64,000 nucleotides of DNA from Lytechinus pictus (Eukaryota; Echinodermata; Echinoidea; Temnopleuroida; Toxopneustidae). Under the pieces are notes generated by a model, which did not search any database, had not been told where the DNA came from, and saw only the letters and a program-made list of their open reading frames with translations. The position numbers and the translations under genes were made by a program. Position 1 is the first letter of the stretch. Every line of letters starts with the position of its first letter. The stretch lies in the NCBI RefSeq assembly GCF_037042905.1, contig NW_026974140.1:13155001-13219000 (forward strand), given 5' to 3'. Positions 24,201 to 33,670 of the stretch are shown in pieces.

Positions 24201-24633
24201 TTTCATTTTTCCTTTAACATACATCATGAACATTATCATCCAGTCTATTGCATGTCATGTGCATGATGAAAAGATAAGACTAAAATTGTTTCTCTGCAAA
24301 TCTGTCTATTATGCCTACAATCCCATACCTGAGCTACAATAGATGTTTCTTTACATATGATGATGAATGTGTCAATGCATCATCATTCAATATTTATCAA
24401 GTCAACATTTTTTTCAAAATATTTACTCAAAGTTTTCACTTTGATTTTTTTTTTAAATAAACCAGGAACGTCATGTCATCTATCATCCAGTCTCACACCT
24501 GTGTCTATCTGTGGATGGTGACAAAACAGTGATGTCTCATTGCGTTGAGGATAAAGAGAATTTAAAGTGGACCTGGGCGGAACCAAACTCTAAAAAGCTA
24601 AGGGAACTAGTTAAAAAACATGCAATCTTTTGA
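6654..24633 (+). CDS. GALNT10: Polypeptide N-acetylgalactosaminyltransferase, GALNT10-like (3' part, 8 exons)
   Basis: Partial gene; exons 6654-6843, 15527-15647, 16299-16409, 17013-17234, 17721-17762, 19486-19593, 21378-21527 and 24466-24633 join in frame with AG/GT borders and give about 369 residues plus stop. The product is a type II Golgi membrane enzyme that transfers GalNAc from UDP-GalNAc to Ser/Thr, starting mucin-type O-glycans. Seen: [14 protein letters not shown], the Gal/GalNAc-T motif ([20 protein letters not shown]), [10 protein letters not shown] with the His that in the family ligates Mn, then a C-terminal ricin-type lectin domain with a QLW of the QxW type. The DxH-bearing exons, stem and membrane anchor must lie left of the window. 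GALNT10 is the closest family member I recall ([19 protein letters not shown] near the end); orthology to that paralogue rather than just the family is inferred. Confidence 0.9.
7011..7051 (+). pseudogene. Decayed copy of the end of GALNT exon a
   Basis: GAAGACAATAAGAGGCATAG and the following bases up to a donor-like gtaagc at 7052 align with the last ~41 bases of exon a plus its donor at about 35 of 47 positions. The reading [14 protein letters not shown] parallels [14 protein letters not shown]. The upstream half of the exon is not recognisable, so this is probably a relic of a local exon duplication, or less likely an alternative exon end. Confidence 0.5.
9340..9850. repeat. Periodic array with GCTCGCGCTTCGCGCTCGCA core, period about 108 bp
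   Basis: Cores lie near 9343, 9440, 9506, 9613, 9723 and 9831. The best is a variant of AGCTCGCGCTTCGCGCTCGC, each followed by CAT and an AT-rich spacer. The last four are 107-110 bp apart. The same core occurs in opposite orientation inside the transposon at 53009-53931. Confidence 0.75.
9980..10025. mobile_element. Transposon right end fragment (..GGATCCGCCCCTG)
   Basis: A C-run followed by TATTGGCCAAAGCTGGATCC and GCCCCTG looks like the terminal inverted repeat of a hAT-like element (CAGGGGCGGATCC read inward). I could not find a matching left end with a target duplication; CAGGGACAGATTGAGG at 8549 is a weak candidate. Confidence 0.35.
10800..11045 (+). mobile_element. Non-LTR retrotransposon 3' end (CR1/L2-like), truncated
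   Basis: The frame ending at about 10968 reads [20 protein letters not shown], resembling the FK--LKTFLF C-terminus of CR1/L2-type polymerases. It is followed by CTCTACAGAGTGGATTTGGG and an (ATT)n tail, the same 3' end as the copy at 45730-46050. Confidence 0.55.
11430..11590 (+). mobile_element. tRNA-derived SINE fragment
   Basis: GGATTCGAATCCC near 11453 is an RNA polymerase III B-box as in a tRNA T-arm, followed by an unrelated body and ATTATTATTA at about 11574-11585. The A-box half is not recognisable, so this is a truncated copy. Confidence 0.45.
12001..12069 (+). mobile_element. Left end of CAGGGGTGTGAGAG-type element, truncated
   Basis: CAG, a G-run and GTGAGAGTTCTGTTTTGAAG, then TTTCCAGCTTATTTTTATTT, is similar to the left part of the intact 184-bp element at 23857-24040. 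Similarity stops where the 155-bp array begins. Confidence 0.5.
12070..13710. repeat. Tandem array, unit about 150-160 bp, about 9-10 units
   Basis: The anchor GGTAGAGCTTCATGAGG and variants recurs at about 12305, 12456, 12787, 12944, 13103, 13261, 13420 and 13568. Each unit also has ACACAGAATTTTGAAA and TGCTTCTTCTTTATTTGTTG. It begins with a GC-rich palindrome (CCGGCCCTTTGGGCCGG); GCCGGATGAGCT occurs both there and just beyond the array (about 13800). It probably belongs to an interspersed element with an internal satellite. Confidence 0.8.
14067..14920. mobile_element. 854-bp TIR element with 7-bp target duplication
   Basis: A 31-base terminal inverted repeat starting CATGGACCTATTACGAATGG at 14067-14097 is matched perfectly by its reverse complement at 14890-14920. 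GTTTCTT directly flanks both ends (14060-14066 and 14921-14927). The interior is more GC-rich than its surroundings and has three TTTTACGACC-like motifs in subterminal positions. There is no transposase frame, so it is a non-autonomous copy of uncertain superfamily. Confidence 0.85.
15527..15647 (+). CDS. GALNT10: GALNT10-like exon b (Gal/GalNAc-T motif)
   Basis: Starts by completing the split Arg codon, then [16 protein letters not shown] and [20 protein letters not shown], ending in phase 0 at gtaagt. [10 protein letters not shown] and GLEIWGGE are the most diagnostic residues of the GALNT family and form part of the acceptor and UDP-sugar site. Confidence 0.95.
16299..16409 (+). CDS. GALNT10: GALNT10-like exon c (metal-ligand His)
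   Basis: 37 codons, phase 0 on both sides, beginning [20 protein letters not shown]. The His of VGH corresponds to the third Mn ligand known from GALNT structures. Acceptor ttttccccag, donor gtgagt. Confidence 0.95.
17013..17234 (+). CDS. GALNT10: GALNT10-like exon d (catalytic end and linker)
   Basis: 74 codons, phase 0, from [20 protein letters not shown] to [20 protein letters not shown] and the C-K-F-W-F pattern are typical of the end of the GALNT catalytic domain; the PPVEP segment is the linker before the lectin domain. Confidence 0.94.
17721..17762 (+). CDS. GALNT10: GALNT10-like micro-exon e (14 codons, linker)
   Basis: A 42-base candidate exon reading [14 protein letters not shown], with acceptor gaattccag, donor gtgagc and phase 0 on both sides. 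Joined to the next exon it gives [13 protein letters not shown], which lines up with the WGEIRN-type start of the lectin domain in relatives. Because it is a multiple of three and symmetrical, it could be skipped without a frameshift. Confidence 0.7.
18252..18308. repeat. (GGC)n trinucleotide repeat
   Basis: A GGC/GAC microsatellite near the 5' end of the element at 18206; on - it makes a spurious poly-Ala frame. Confidence 0.9.
18451..18463 (+). promoter_or_regulatory. DR1 nuclear-receptor motif (AGGTCA-A-AGGTCA)
   Basis: A perfect direct repeat of AGGTCA with a 1-base spacer. The same 13-mer recurs at 18643-18655, 18806-18818, 18968-18980, 20076-20088 and 20390-20402, once per tandem unit of the two intronic elements. 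DR1 is the known binding site of HNF4, RXR, COUP-TF and PPAR-type receptors; occupancy here is not known. Confidence 0.6.
19486..19593 (+). CDS. GALNT10: GALNT10-like exon f (lectin alpha repeat)
   Basis: 36 codons, phase 0, [12 protein letters not shown] to KKEGGSQ. It has the Cys-containing KCLTL and the EQC of a ricin-type alpha repeat, but the usual CLD Asp is replaced, so sugar binding through this repeat may be lost. The exon lies between two ~1-kb repeats of the same family and orientation (18206-19193 and 19712-20694). Confidence 0.9.
19712..20694 (+). mobile_element. ~1-kb interspersed element with 155-bp tandem units, copy 2
   Basis: Same family and orientation as copy 1, starting TTTTTGTCTCACCTGCGAAG and ending GATGCAGGTGAGAC..CCACTTGTT. 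It lacks the long GGC run. Together with copy 1 it brackets GALNT exon f. Confidence 0.8.
20720..20995 (+). repeat. Dispersed repeat related to 31290-31690
   Basis: Shares AACTTAACCTAGGCTCATAT, GGTGTGTGTGATACTAGCAT and GTCGCCACCTTCCACTTTTC with the copy near 31.3 kb. Both end with a GGCG/TATTATGTGCTC motif. No coding capacity. Confidence 0.75.
21378..21527 (+). CDS. GALNT10: GALNT10-like exon g (lectin beta repeat)
   Basis: 50 codons, phase 0, [20 protein letters not shown] to [10 protein letters not shown]. It contains the paired cysteines (KQC, YPC) and the QLW of the QxW motif. The WHDD-RPG start matches the WRED-RPG of GALNT10 as I recall it. Confidence 0.93.
22435..24162. mobile_element. 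hAT-like non-autonomous transposon, perfect 8-bp TSD
   Basis: Ends CAGTGGTGTAACAGG and, inverted, CAGCGGCGTAACAGG. TTATCAAC flanks both sides exactly (22427-22434 and 24163-24170). An 8-bp duplication with a CAG-type end is characteristic of the hAT superfamily. The 1.7-kb interior has purine tracts, poly-C/poly-G runs and GCTCGCTTCGCTCGC-type segments, plus the smaller element at 23857-24040. No transposase is present. Confidence 0.85.
23857..24040. mobile_element. 184-bp hAT MITE nested in the larger element, perfect 8-bp TSD
   Basis: Ends CAGGGGTGTGAGAG and inverted CAGGGGTGTGAGTG; ACAATATC flanks both sides exactly (23849-23856, 24041-24048). CAGGGGTG is the classic hAT terminus. Related, less intact copies are at 12001 and 32429. 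Confidence 0.92.
24466..24633 (+). CDS. GALNT10: GALNT10-like terminal exon h (lectin gamma repeat, stop)
   Basis: 55 codons plus TGA at 24631-24633, starting [25 protein letters not shown] and the two cysteines (LCL, SHC) fit a gamma lectin repeat; the closing KWTW is a degenerate QxW. The C-terminus is a basic tail, ELVKKHAIF. Confidence 0.92.
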   Translation, partial: ERHVIYHPVSHLCLSVDGDKTVMSHCVEDKENLKWTWAEPNSKKLRELVKKHAIF

Positions 24634-26100
24634 TGAAAGATTTTTTTTAAGTGCAAATATTTTTTGTTCATTGTATGAGTTTTATGTCCAATGTGTACTC
24701 TCTTTGTTTCTTACATCTTTTTTTTAATGATGGATTACAATTTCATCATCCAGTCCCTGTCATAAAAAGCTTATAATTTTAGCAATTAGTTATAGGACTG
24801 ATGTTTATGACTGATTACTTTGAAAAAAAATCAGTTATGAACATTATTCCTGTGATCAGCTTCTGAGTTTTGTGTCATAAAGCCCTGATTTATTTTCTTT
24901 ATTAATTTATCAAAGCTTATCCAAATCCAAGTGTGGCTTGTTTTTTTTAACTCTTTCTTGTCTCATTTCTATGTTTAAACTTTGATAAGCTATTATATCC
25001 CAGTCTTAGTCTTTTTTCTTTTTTTTCCCTATACTTTTTGCGCATAGGGACATGCAATCTGCTATGTGTGATGCGCTATGAAAGAATGAGTATTAATATT
25101 ATTATTAAGATGGATAAAAAACCAGGGTGCCGTTTCATAAAGACTTGTTATAATGAAAAATGCAAAATTTCTATTACAAATTTACAATCAGCAATCAGAT
25201 TGAAGGATTTCAGTAGCTTTTAACTGTTACCGAAAATTTGTTATAACAAGTTTTATTAAACAGGTCCCTGATCCAAACACTTCAAAAATCAGAACGTATT
25301 GATTAAATGTTGAGTACTATATAATTTATAAATAGAAATACACATTACTTTTTATTCATGACCATTCCTGATATGGACACTCTGATTTCAATGATAGTAG
25401 ATTGCAATCAGTGACAGAAGGAATCTGTAAGGTATTGATGATAATATAATGATAGCAATAGTAGAACAAATGAATATGTTATGACACATACTGTGTGTAA
25501 GCCCAAAACATGCATTAATTGTTCAAGCATCTTTGAATGTTAGCAAGATATAATCTTAAAAACAACCAAATAATGTCACAGGAGTTATGCCTTGCACAGA
25601 ATGCAAATTCTTGATCGAATATACCAGTACTTTCATTCTTTTATTTCTGACCATATTTGGTTTCATATTTTAATAATATGGTGCTTAGATTTGTCAGCCA
25701 TCCTAGCTAAGATTCAATAGTACAATATACAGATATCTGTCTTTGTTTCATTAGTACATTTAAATCATGTTTTCTTTTTAGATCCTTCATTGATTCTTAT
25801 ATGTGGATTGAACTTAAGAAATAGAAAATTCTTGATTAATTCGTGATATTTTTCATTACGTTTATTCATATATAGATGTTTGGTGTGTTTGTCATTTTTA
25901 TCAATACTAAACTTGCTGAAATGTTTCTATTAGCATTACTAATATGTTCCATTGTATATTTCACATGAGACTAAGATATCAAATGTTGGAACTGTGATTC
26001 AATATAAAGTTTCACAACTATTTTTGTATTCCATACTATATAACATATAATTCCAACATAAGTGATATTGACTGTTTTTTCCATGTAATCATGGAATAAA
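24634..26100 (+). other. Probable 3' UTR of the GALNT10-like gene
   Basis: AT-rich non-coding sequence after the TGA. An ATTAAA lies at 25255-25260 and a canonical AATAAA at 26095-26100. The extent is inferred; no cleavage site can be fixed from sequence alone. Confidence 0.35.
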
Positions 26101-26699
26101 GATATTTACTTTTTTCCATAGGAATGCTGAATATTGCAGCGGACTATTAGAAAATATTTCAAAAATATTAGTGAATTTTTCCCTTTTTTTCATTCAATGA
26201 AATAAAAACTTCAGTCAGATAGAAAGAGGATACATTCATACATAGTACAAACCATTGAATAAAAGAGCTTTAAAAGTATATATATATATCATTATCACCC
26301 GTATCAGACATCTGAGCTGGTCATTTACAAAACCGTATTTCCCTGTATTTTATTATTATCAAGAAGGGATAGGTATATTGTTTGTATTTTCCTCGGTCTC
26401 AATGCGCGTATTGACTTTGCATGCAGAGACGACGCAAAATATACCTTTGTATTTTCCCTGGTCTCACATCAGGGCCTTTGAGGATGCGAATGAAGTGATA
26501 CGCTTCATAATGTTCCGCGCACCAACGATCTACGTCATAATAAAGACAACGCTGGATCTGGGCGCTTGCAAGTATGTTATAATGGTAAAGTGCAGAGCCT
26601 AGACACTGATATTATCATGACACAACAGAACTCTATTCTTAAAAGATATCACTGTTATCATGATTTTTGCTGTTGATATCTGATTTGGATGATAATAAA

Positions 26700-26840
26700 A
26701 ATATTGACTGCCCTTCTTTCGGGGAACATCAAATATATTGCCCTTAAAAGACCCATATTGCCCTCGTTTAAAGACCCGGGCCAATATGATTTTTTTTGCT
26801 GGCAATATATTTGATGTTCCCCTCAAGACCAGTCAATATT
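26700..26840. mobile_element. 141-bp inverted-repeat element (MITE-like)
   Basis: The left arm begins AATATTGACTG and includes GGGGAACATCAAATATATTG. The reverse complement of the right arm begins AATATTGACTGG and includes the same 20-mer. Arms are about 42 bases with a short divergent centre. Target duplication is unclear because the flanks are AT-rich. Confidence 0.75.
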
Positions 26841-27389
26841 ATATAATTATTTTCTTCTAAAGGAGAATACCTGTTACGAGACAAAATTTCATTTTATAAA
26901 ATCACCAAGACCTTTTCTCTGTACATTACCATAGTCTAATACTTGAGCATTCTCACAAGTATGAAATTATTTTTTGTAGAGTAATTACAAAATGAATGAT
27001 GAATGCATTGTTTTGTATCTTTATTTTCATGCATTTTCTTTACTCGCTTCCAATACAATCACAATACTCATGGCTGAGCCATATCTTTTCAATGACAATA
27101 ATATTTCACACTATATCATGATATTTTTGTCAAGTGCCTTAACTTTTGTATTTGATACGACATAACTGTAAATGTGTTAATTGATATTTGGGTGAAACAT
27201 GCTAAGAGAGATGTGAAGGGTGTCCGTTTCTGTTCAAAAGTGCAGGTCAGCATTTTGTCTGCTCGATGCCAATATAGGTTGAAATCACTTTTTTAAAGGT
27301 AAAGTTTACCCCCAAGATAATGTTAGTATGAATAAAATGAAGAAAAAATCAAATAAAATTTGAGATGAAATTTTTAAGTTTCACTTTAT

Positions 27390-27490
27390 TTCATAAAGCG
27401 TTCTTACTTTAACTTTCTTGTTTTACATCCGATTTTCATGAAATTTTCAGCTTGTTCGATTTCCTCCTATTTATTAAAAGCAATTACTTA
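27390..27490 (-). repeat. Dispersed repeat, copy 2 (inverse of 5041-5180)
   Basis: On the - strand it reads AACAAGCTGAAAATTTCATG, AAAATCGGATGTAAAACAAG, AAAGTTAAAG, paralleling the + strand copy at 5.05-5.18 kb. Confidence 0.5.
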
Positions 27491-30400
27491 GAAAATATCA
27501 ATGACCATTTTCATGCCAAAGCTGGGACTCAGAACCGGTTCAATTAACAATGGCCATACTTTACTTGATTGTGTTTTTACACAATTAATTCTATGTGGTT
27601 TTTCAGCCATTTGGTCAATTCAAAATTCAAGGTTCCTTATATATATCATGCTTTTAACCTAAAATATCCCTCTTTCACTCATCATTTGAAAAAATATAAT
27701 AGTTTGAATGGATGAAACATGAATTTTCAAGGAAAAGTAATTGGAAATAGGGATGGTTAAAGATTACAGAACATCATCAGTAAATCTGGAGATAAGATTA
27801 ATTGTTTAGTGGCTTGACACGGATATGAGCTGTTATGAGATGGTAACACTCACTTAATGATGATATATGATATGATTATACTATATCACTATGTATTAAA
27901 TGATGCATTAACAAGAAGTAAGGTAAAGAGTTAAAATAATATAAACAATTGAGAATAGCATAGAGTTTTAAATCATAATAGCCTGCTTGCCTTTTCTGTG
28001 AGTTTCACATTGATGCATTGATTTAAGAGATATGCTCCTGTTCAAAAATGGAAAATAATGCATTGATTTGGTGGTGTTGGCATTCTTTTTCTAGTTGTAC
28101 TCAATATTCTGTTTCTGTTCAAATTCTTATTCAAATATACTGCTTATCTGTCATTTTATGGAAACATTTTTAATCTTTTAGTGAAAATAGTCATTTATAA
28201 TGATTTAGTTTTTTTTACTATCAGTACTACTATGTCATTAGTAGTGCCATTTTTAGTTTGAATTTTTTTTTGGCAACTTTATTTTTTATTATAATTTAAT
28301 GTGGGATATTTCTGCTTTTTGACAAGATTTCATAGAGGTATATTTCATATTTTGAAAAATGTTTGTTTTAATATGTGCTTTTTTAATTAGCAATCTGGAT
28401 ATGAATTTGTAAGATTCTCATATCCTATGTGTTTTTACATGCTGCACTCTCATAATATCATGCTAGTTAGGTAGCCTAAAATCTCATTTACATGACTTGT
28501 ACACACATAAAAACAAAATGAAGAAAATTCAATGGCTTTGCAACTTACTGGAATGGGATCTTAGTTGAATTTTTGCTTTTTGAAGATTTTATTCATATTT
28601 ACTAGGTTTATGATTTTACTGTAGACCTGAGAAATAAGATAAATTAGCTTATGATGTATTGTGTAAAAGTTCATTTGGGATTCACACCTTATGTCTAGCT
28701 GATGTATGGTGTAAAAGTTTATCATCATCTGTTTTAGAATCTTAGGGTCTAAAAATCCTCTCCTGATAACTTGTGTGTTTGGAGGTTTAACCTGAGTTGG
28801 TTAATTAAAGTTTTTAACAGTTTATTGACTTAATTAGATTATGTTAAGGATAGACTTACACCAAGACACAAGATTCAAATCGAAAAGAAGTCTTGATTTT
28901 TCAGACGTCATATTGATACACTGACACATGATCAATCCGTGTAGAAATTAATGTGTATTAAATTATTTATCATGCTACTTTCTAGAAAGGGACTTTTCAC
29001 ACCATTGTATTTCTTGACGTAGTCTACCTGGAGCCTGTATCACAATCAATGTGATCAATGGCAAGTAGCATAATACTAATAATAAGCTACTGAAATTGTC
29101 AATTTGATTTCAATGAATTCTAGTGTTTGTTATTTGTAGCATTCAACTAATTTGTTGATTGTAAGTGTTCTGAAATGTTTATTGTGGTTGACAGTGTGTC
29201 TATCACTACTACTACTACTGAGTACTCTGACTTCCCAGAATTCCATTTTCAAAGTTCTAAAATGTAACTTATCGTGATTCTTAGATAGTGCTGGATTTCA
29301 TAGCTTTACGATAAAAGAGAAGTTGAATGAGATGAGGAAAAGATGAAATATTTCAATTCTGACATATCATAATCAATTTAGTTCATTGTAGGACTAAGAT
29401 GGTATACATGTATTTCTGTTATGAAATATACTGATTATATTGCATTTGCCATAAGAGCCAACATGGTAATATATATTTGTTTTCCCTAATTTGTCTCTGA
29501 AACATTCTATAGTAATATTTCTTTTAAAAGTATGATATTTTCCAAGAAAAAGTGGAACAAAACAATCAGCTCAGGATGATTATGCTTTGCATAATGTGTA
29601 TTTTGTACCCTGCGGACATTTGTATGATACTGAATTGTGTACTGTTATATCAATCTTAAAACTCAAGTGTTTTATTTATTTTTCTGGTATTCTGATATCA
29701 ATCTGATTTTAATGTTGGGCAAGAATTTCCAACTTTGATTCTTGATTTGAGTTGTGCTATTGTTATCAGTGATTAAACTAATTTTATTTCAATTCTTGCC
29801 AGGGGCAATTTACCTAGCAACTATATAATCATATTATGCAAGTGTGATTGAGAGTTTCCTTACTATCTCTATTTAATTTTAAACTTCTTGAATTCATTGT
29901 ATTAGTTCCTACGGAATGTGGAATGTAACAATGAAAAATTATGAAAATGTTCATGAGGTTATTGGCTGCAGATCAAGAAGTTTCTTTTTTTAATGGTATT
30001 TTGTGTGCTTCATATTCATGAACACTTTTTACTTGTGTGTTTATGAGGAGTTGATATACATGTTTATGCCATGAAACACAATACATGTATGTTGTAATCA
30101 GAATGTCATTTAAAGGGCAAAGATATAAATCTTAAGAAGTTGACAACACAGAATATCAATTCAATTATGAAAGACAAACATTGTGGGTCTTCAACATCAG
30201 AAATTTACTTGAAAAAGGATATCGAAGATCATAGAAAATGCCATTTGTTTGTTTAACTGATATGAAGGGTAAAAAAATTTCAATATAAAATAAACATTAA
30301 AAGTCATTAACACTCAGATAGGGCCCACATCAATTGAATGTGCTTGGAGTTAGAATGTTGTTCAATCATGAACTTTATTTTTATCAAACAGATAACACCA

Positions 30401-31289
30401 TACTAATATCTGTGTGATTCTGCACGATTCTAGCAAAAGAAGGTATGCGATGACCACAAAATTTACACATGCATTTCAAAGAAAAATATTCATTGAAATA
30501 ACTGACTCAAAATAGTGGAAAAATAATGAATTTCTGGCAAAAAAATAATGATTAATCCTAAGTTAAATTGTTGGGTGTGCAGACATGGGGCTCCCTTCAT
30601 GCTATATTTTGTCTACAAAAAATATGGGACATTTTTGCTTCCTGCCTTAGAAGTCTTGGATTCAACATTGAATCCATGCGTGGTATAGGTAGACATTCTG
30701 AAGTGTGCAATAAAAGTCTGATGTGAGTAGTGGAGCTAGTCCTCACAGTTTATTGTTATAGTCTTGGAAACGTTAATAGTTAAGTTTGCATACATTGAAC
30801 ATTTTTTCAAATCTCTTCAAATCAACATTTTTCTGAAAGTTCAAAGCAGTAGGATGATTTTTTTTTCTTAATTTATTGATGTATCTTATGTAGAAGCATA
30901 ATAAGTTAGGTGATGTTTTTTAGATATTATTTTTCAAGTAGTTTTTCGACGATCTTCTCTTAAACAATATTATGTTCAGTCTTGCAAATGAGAATTTTCT
31001 AGAAGTTTGAAGTGAATTGTGTACTTAATATCAAATTTCACTTTGTTTAATGAAATCTTTTTCATCAAAGCAACTCTTACGTTTCTGTCTTCGCCTTTGA
31101 GGATTATGGAATAAAATTATATATATATAGTACACATGAAATAGTATCATTCCAGTGGAAAAAAGTAATAAATGTATATTTGAAGAAACATAATGGCTCA
31201 TAGTAACATTTCTTTTGAGAAAATGTATGTGTCCATCCACTCCAGGTGCATGCTATGCATTCTCTTTGTATTTTCATATGCTCATCCTA

Positions 31290-31690
31290 CAGGATGTATT
31301 GTGGTATTATGCTCGGTGTCCGTCTGTTAACTTTTCTTTGTAAACGTGATAATTTCATTTTAACTTAACCTAGGCTCATATAATTTGGTGTGTATGATAC
31401 TAGCACGGATCCCAGGATGCCTTATGATTTTGAGGTCAAAAGTCAAGGTAACAGTGACACGTTTTCATCTTACTCTTCTGAAGTCCTTGTAAATGCGATA
31501 ACTTTAGTTTAACTTAACCTAGGCTCATATAATTTGGTGTATGATACCAGCATAAATTCCAGGAAGCCTATTGATTTTGAGGTCAAAAGGTCAAAGGTCA
31601 TGTCGCCACCTTCCACTTTTCTTGCTTGACCAATAACTCTATTTTCTTACAGGCGGGTCTATTATGTGCTCGCCCCAGCAACTCTTGTTT
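31290..31690 (+). repeat. Dispersed repeat with two internal units and AGGTCA triplet
   Basis: Two copies of an AACTTAACCTAGGCTCATAT unit lie in tandem, followed by three AGGTCA half-sites at 31580-31600 (DR2 then DR1 spacing) and GTCGCCACCTTCCACTTTTC. Related to 20720-20995. Confidence 0.7.
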
Positions 31691-31778
31691 TTTAATTGGG
31701 AAGGGGTGCATTTTCTGATCAAATAAGGTTAAATGCTCTTTCTAAGCCTTTTGCTCAGAATATGCCATTCTGTAATAC

Positions 31779-32282
31779 CCCCGTCACACTTATTCGGAAT
31801 CAGCAGGAATCGAGCAGAACCAGCCGGAATGAAGAACTTTCAAAATTCGTGCCACATTCGGGAGGGAATTTGAAATTTTCACTACTTTTGCAAAAATGTC
31901 GTTCGAATACTTAGAACGTCCTTTGATCCCGCCTCTAATGATTCTTGCACATTCCGGGTGTATTGACTGTCGAATGCTGACTGTCGAATGCAGCTCGAAT
32001 ACAGTAGGAACACAGGAAGAATATTAAGAATGCGGTTAGAATGCAGCAAGAATATTTAGAATGCAGTCAGAATGCACTTCGAATGTCGTTCGATATTTCT
32101 CCACTTCGAATGCACTCCGAAAGTTTTGAACATGAGCAAAACATTCGGGCCGGTCACAAGAATGGACCCGAATGTCTGGAATGCAATCAGAATTTTTAAA
32201 ATGCGCTTCGAATATCCAGGAATGTACCAAGAATTTTCATTCCGACAGCATTCCGGCTCATTCCGCCTCTAGTGTGACGGGG
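31779..32282. mobile_element. ~504-bp TIR element (CCCCGTCACACT ends) with GAATGC-rich interior
   Basis: Left CCCCGTCACACTTATTCGGA and inverted right CCCCGTCACACTAGAGGCGG match at the tip and continue imperfectly to about 32 bases. The interior is packed with GAATGC/GAATGT/GAATAT words. No clear target duplication and no coding region. Confidence 0.7.
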
Positions 32283-32428
32283 TTTAAGGATTGATTTCTT
32301 CTTATTATTTTGGATATCGAAAAGTGGGGGGGGGGAGGCAAATTGCTCTTTATTCTCTTTCTATGTTCCTTCTCCATTTCTCTCTGTCTGTCTCTCTCTC
32401 TACCTCTCTCTTTACATGGTTTTTTCAA

Positions 32429-32570
32429 CAGGGATGTGAGAGTCTAAATTGTTTGCCGATTCCAACCTTTATTTCATCTTATTTCAAGCTTTTTTGTGTT
32501 CTTTGTACAAAAGTGTAGGAGCTTTTCCAATTTCAGCTATTTTTAATTTGTGGTCTCTCTCTCACCTCCA
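32429..32570. mobile_element. Diverged copy of the 184-bp hAT MITE family
   Basis: Begins CAGGGATGTGAGAGTC and ends with TTTGTGGTCTCTCTCTCACC, with internal TTTGTACAAAAGTGTAGGAG and TTTCAGC..TTTTT as in 23857-24040. The flanks only partly match as a duplication. Confidence 0.5.
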
Positions 32571-33132
32571 CTTCAAGAAAAGACTTACAAAGTAGCTTAT
32601 TTTCCAAAGGCATAGTCTTTGATTTTATTCAGTTTTCTTGAAAGACAATATAATTGCACTTAAAACCTTGCATAAGAAATCAAAAGGAAAACATTCACCA
32701 AAATCACACTTGTAAACCACACACATAGTGAGCTCGATGGTATTGATATATGAAATCGTTACATTTCCTACAAAATTTGCATACTTAAATTGCATAATAC
32801 CTCAAATGATATATCAGATGCATATGTATTCGTGTCCAAAATCATTTTCATTTTCCTTAATTACTACTTTCAATAAATCTCATTACCTCAAAAGCTTATT
32901 CAACTGATTTTATCAAATCAGTCAAAGATGATTTGCTTGATAAAAACATTTCTATTTACATTATTTGTCCCATAACAGCTGGTAATCTGTGTTCTTTATA
33001 GCACTGGGATTGGGCAAGATTTAAACATTTAGTTATAAACAATGTCACTGTGTTCTGGCAAGAGATTCCATTGATCAGGTACACCAATGCTTCAAATATT
33101 CAACAGTATTAAAAATAAAACATTTCTAGTCA

Positions 33133-33138
33133 TTTATT
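33133..33138 (-). terminator. Candidate polyadenylation signal of the CNBD2-like gene
   Basis: TTTATT on + is AATAAA on -, about 400 bases past the stop codon and beyond the GATA tract. Positional inference only. Confidence 0.3.
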
Positions 33139-33290
33139 TGATCATTTGTATCCTGTCTACCAATCAATCATCAGCTTTTTTATAAACATCATTCTACCTA
33201 CCTTAATGCACCATATAAAATATTGATGTGTGATATAATTTCTTTACATCATGTCCCTTTCTATCTGTTCCTGTGTATGTTGAAATTTCA

Positions 33291-33531
33291 TTCATCTATC
33301 TATCTGTCTATCTATATATTTATCTATCTATCTTGTCTGTGTATATATCTAGCTGTATATCTATTTGTATATATATCTGTATATCTATCTATCTGTCTGT
33401 CTATCTATCTGTGTATCTATCTATCTGTGTATATATCTATCTGTATATCTATTTGTATATATCTATCTATCTATCTATCTGTGTATATATCTATCTATTT
33501 GTATCTATCTATCTATATATCTGTATTCTTC
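33291..33531. repeat. (TATC)n/(GATA)n microsatellite
   Basis: Imperfect CTAT/CTGT tetranucleotide repeat of about 240 bases. On the - strand it is GATA-rich and begins within a few bases of the CNBD2-like stop codon, so it would sit in that transcript's 3' UTR. Confidence 0.9.
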
Positions 33532-33532
33532 A

Positions 33533-33670
33533 TTATCTCCTTGGTTGTACAGGTCTCTTCTCTAGTTTCTTGCTGTATATCTCTTTGATGACTCTGTTCT
33601 TATATGTAGCCCATGTCCTGGCTTCTTCTAAAACCTCTCTTGTAAAGTCTATTGAAGGGTAATCCACCGC
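33533..33670 (-). CDS. CNBD2: CNBD2-like terminal exon 17
   Basis: 45 codons plus TAA: AVDYPSIDFTREVLEEARTW to KKLEKRPVQPRR. Helical and basic C-terminus; the frame stops just before the GATA microsatellite. Confidence 0.85.
   Translation of the reverse strand, partial: AVDYPSIDFTREVLEEARTWATYKNRVIKEIYSKKLEKRPVQPRR

Larger units (their letters stand above)
26101..33532. other. Intergenic region and 3' UTR of the - strand gene
   Basis: About 7.4 kb between the converging GALNT10-like and CNBD2-like genes. Only short AT-rich frames, repeats (27390-27490, 31290-31690, 31779-32282, 32429-32570) and a GATA microsatellite are seen. 28,000-31,200 shows no repeat or gene I can recognise. Confidence 0.55.

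Noticed and set aside
26255..26602. 115-codon + frame
   Set aside because: No recognisable domain, no splice context and AT-rich start; likely chance between the GALNT 3' UTR and the MITE.
33223..33662. Tyr/Leu/Ile/Ser-rich + frames of up to 129 codons
   Set aside because: Translation of the TATC microsatellite; the real coding here is the terminal CNBD2-like exon on the other strand.
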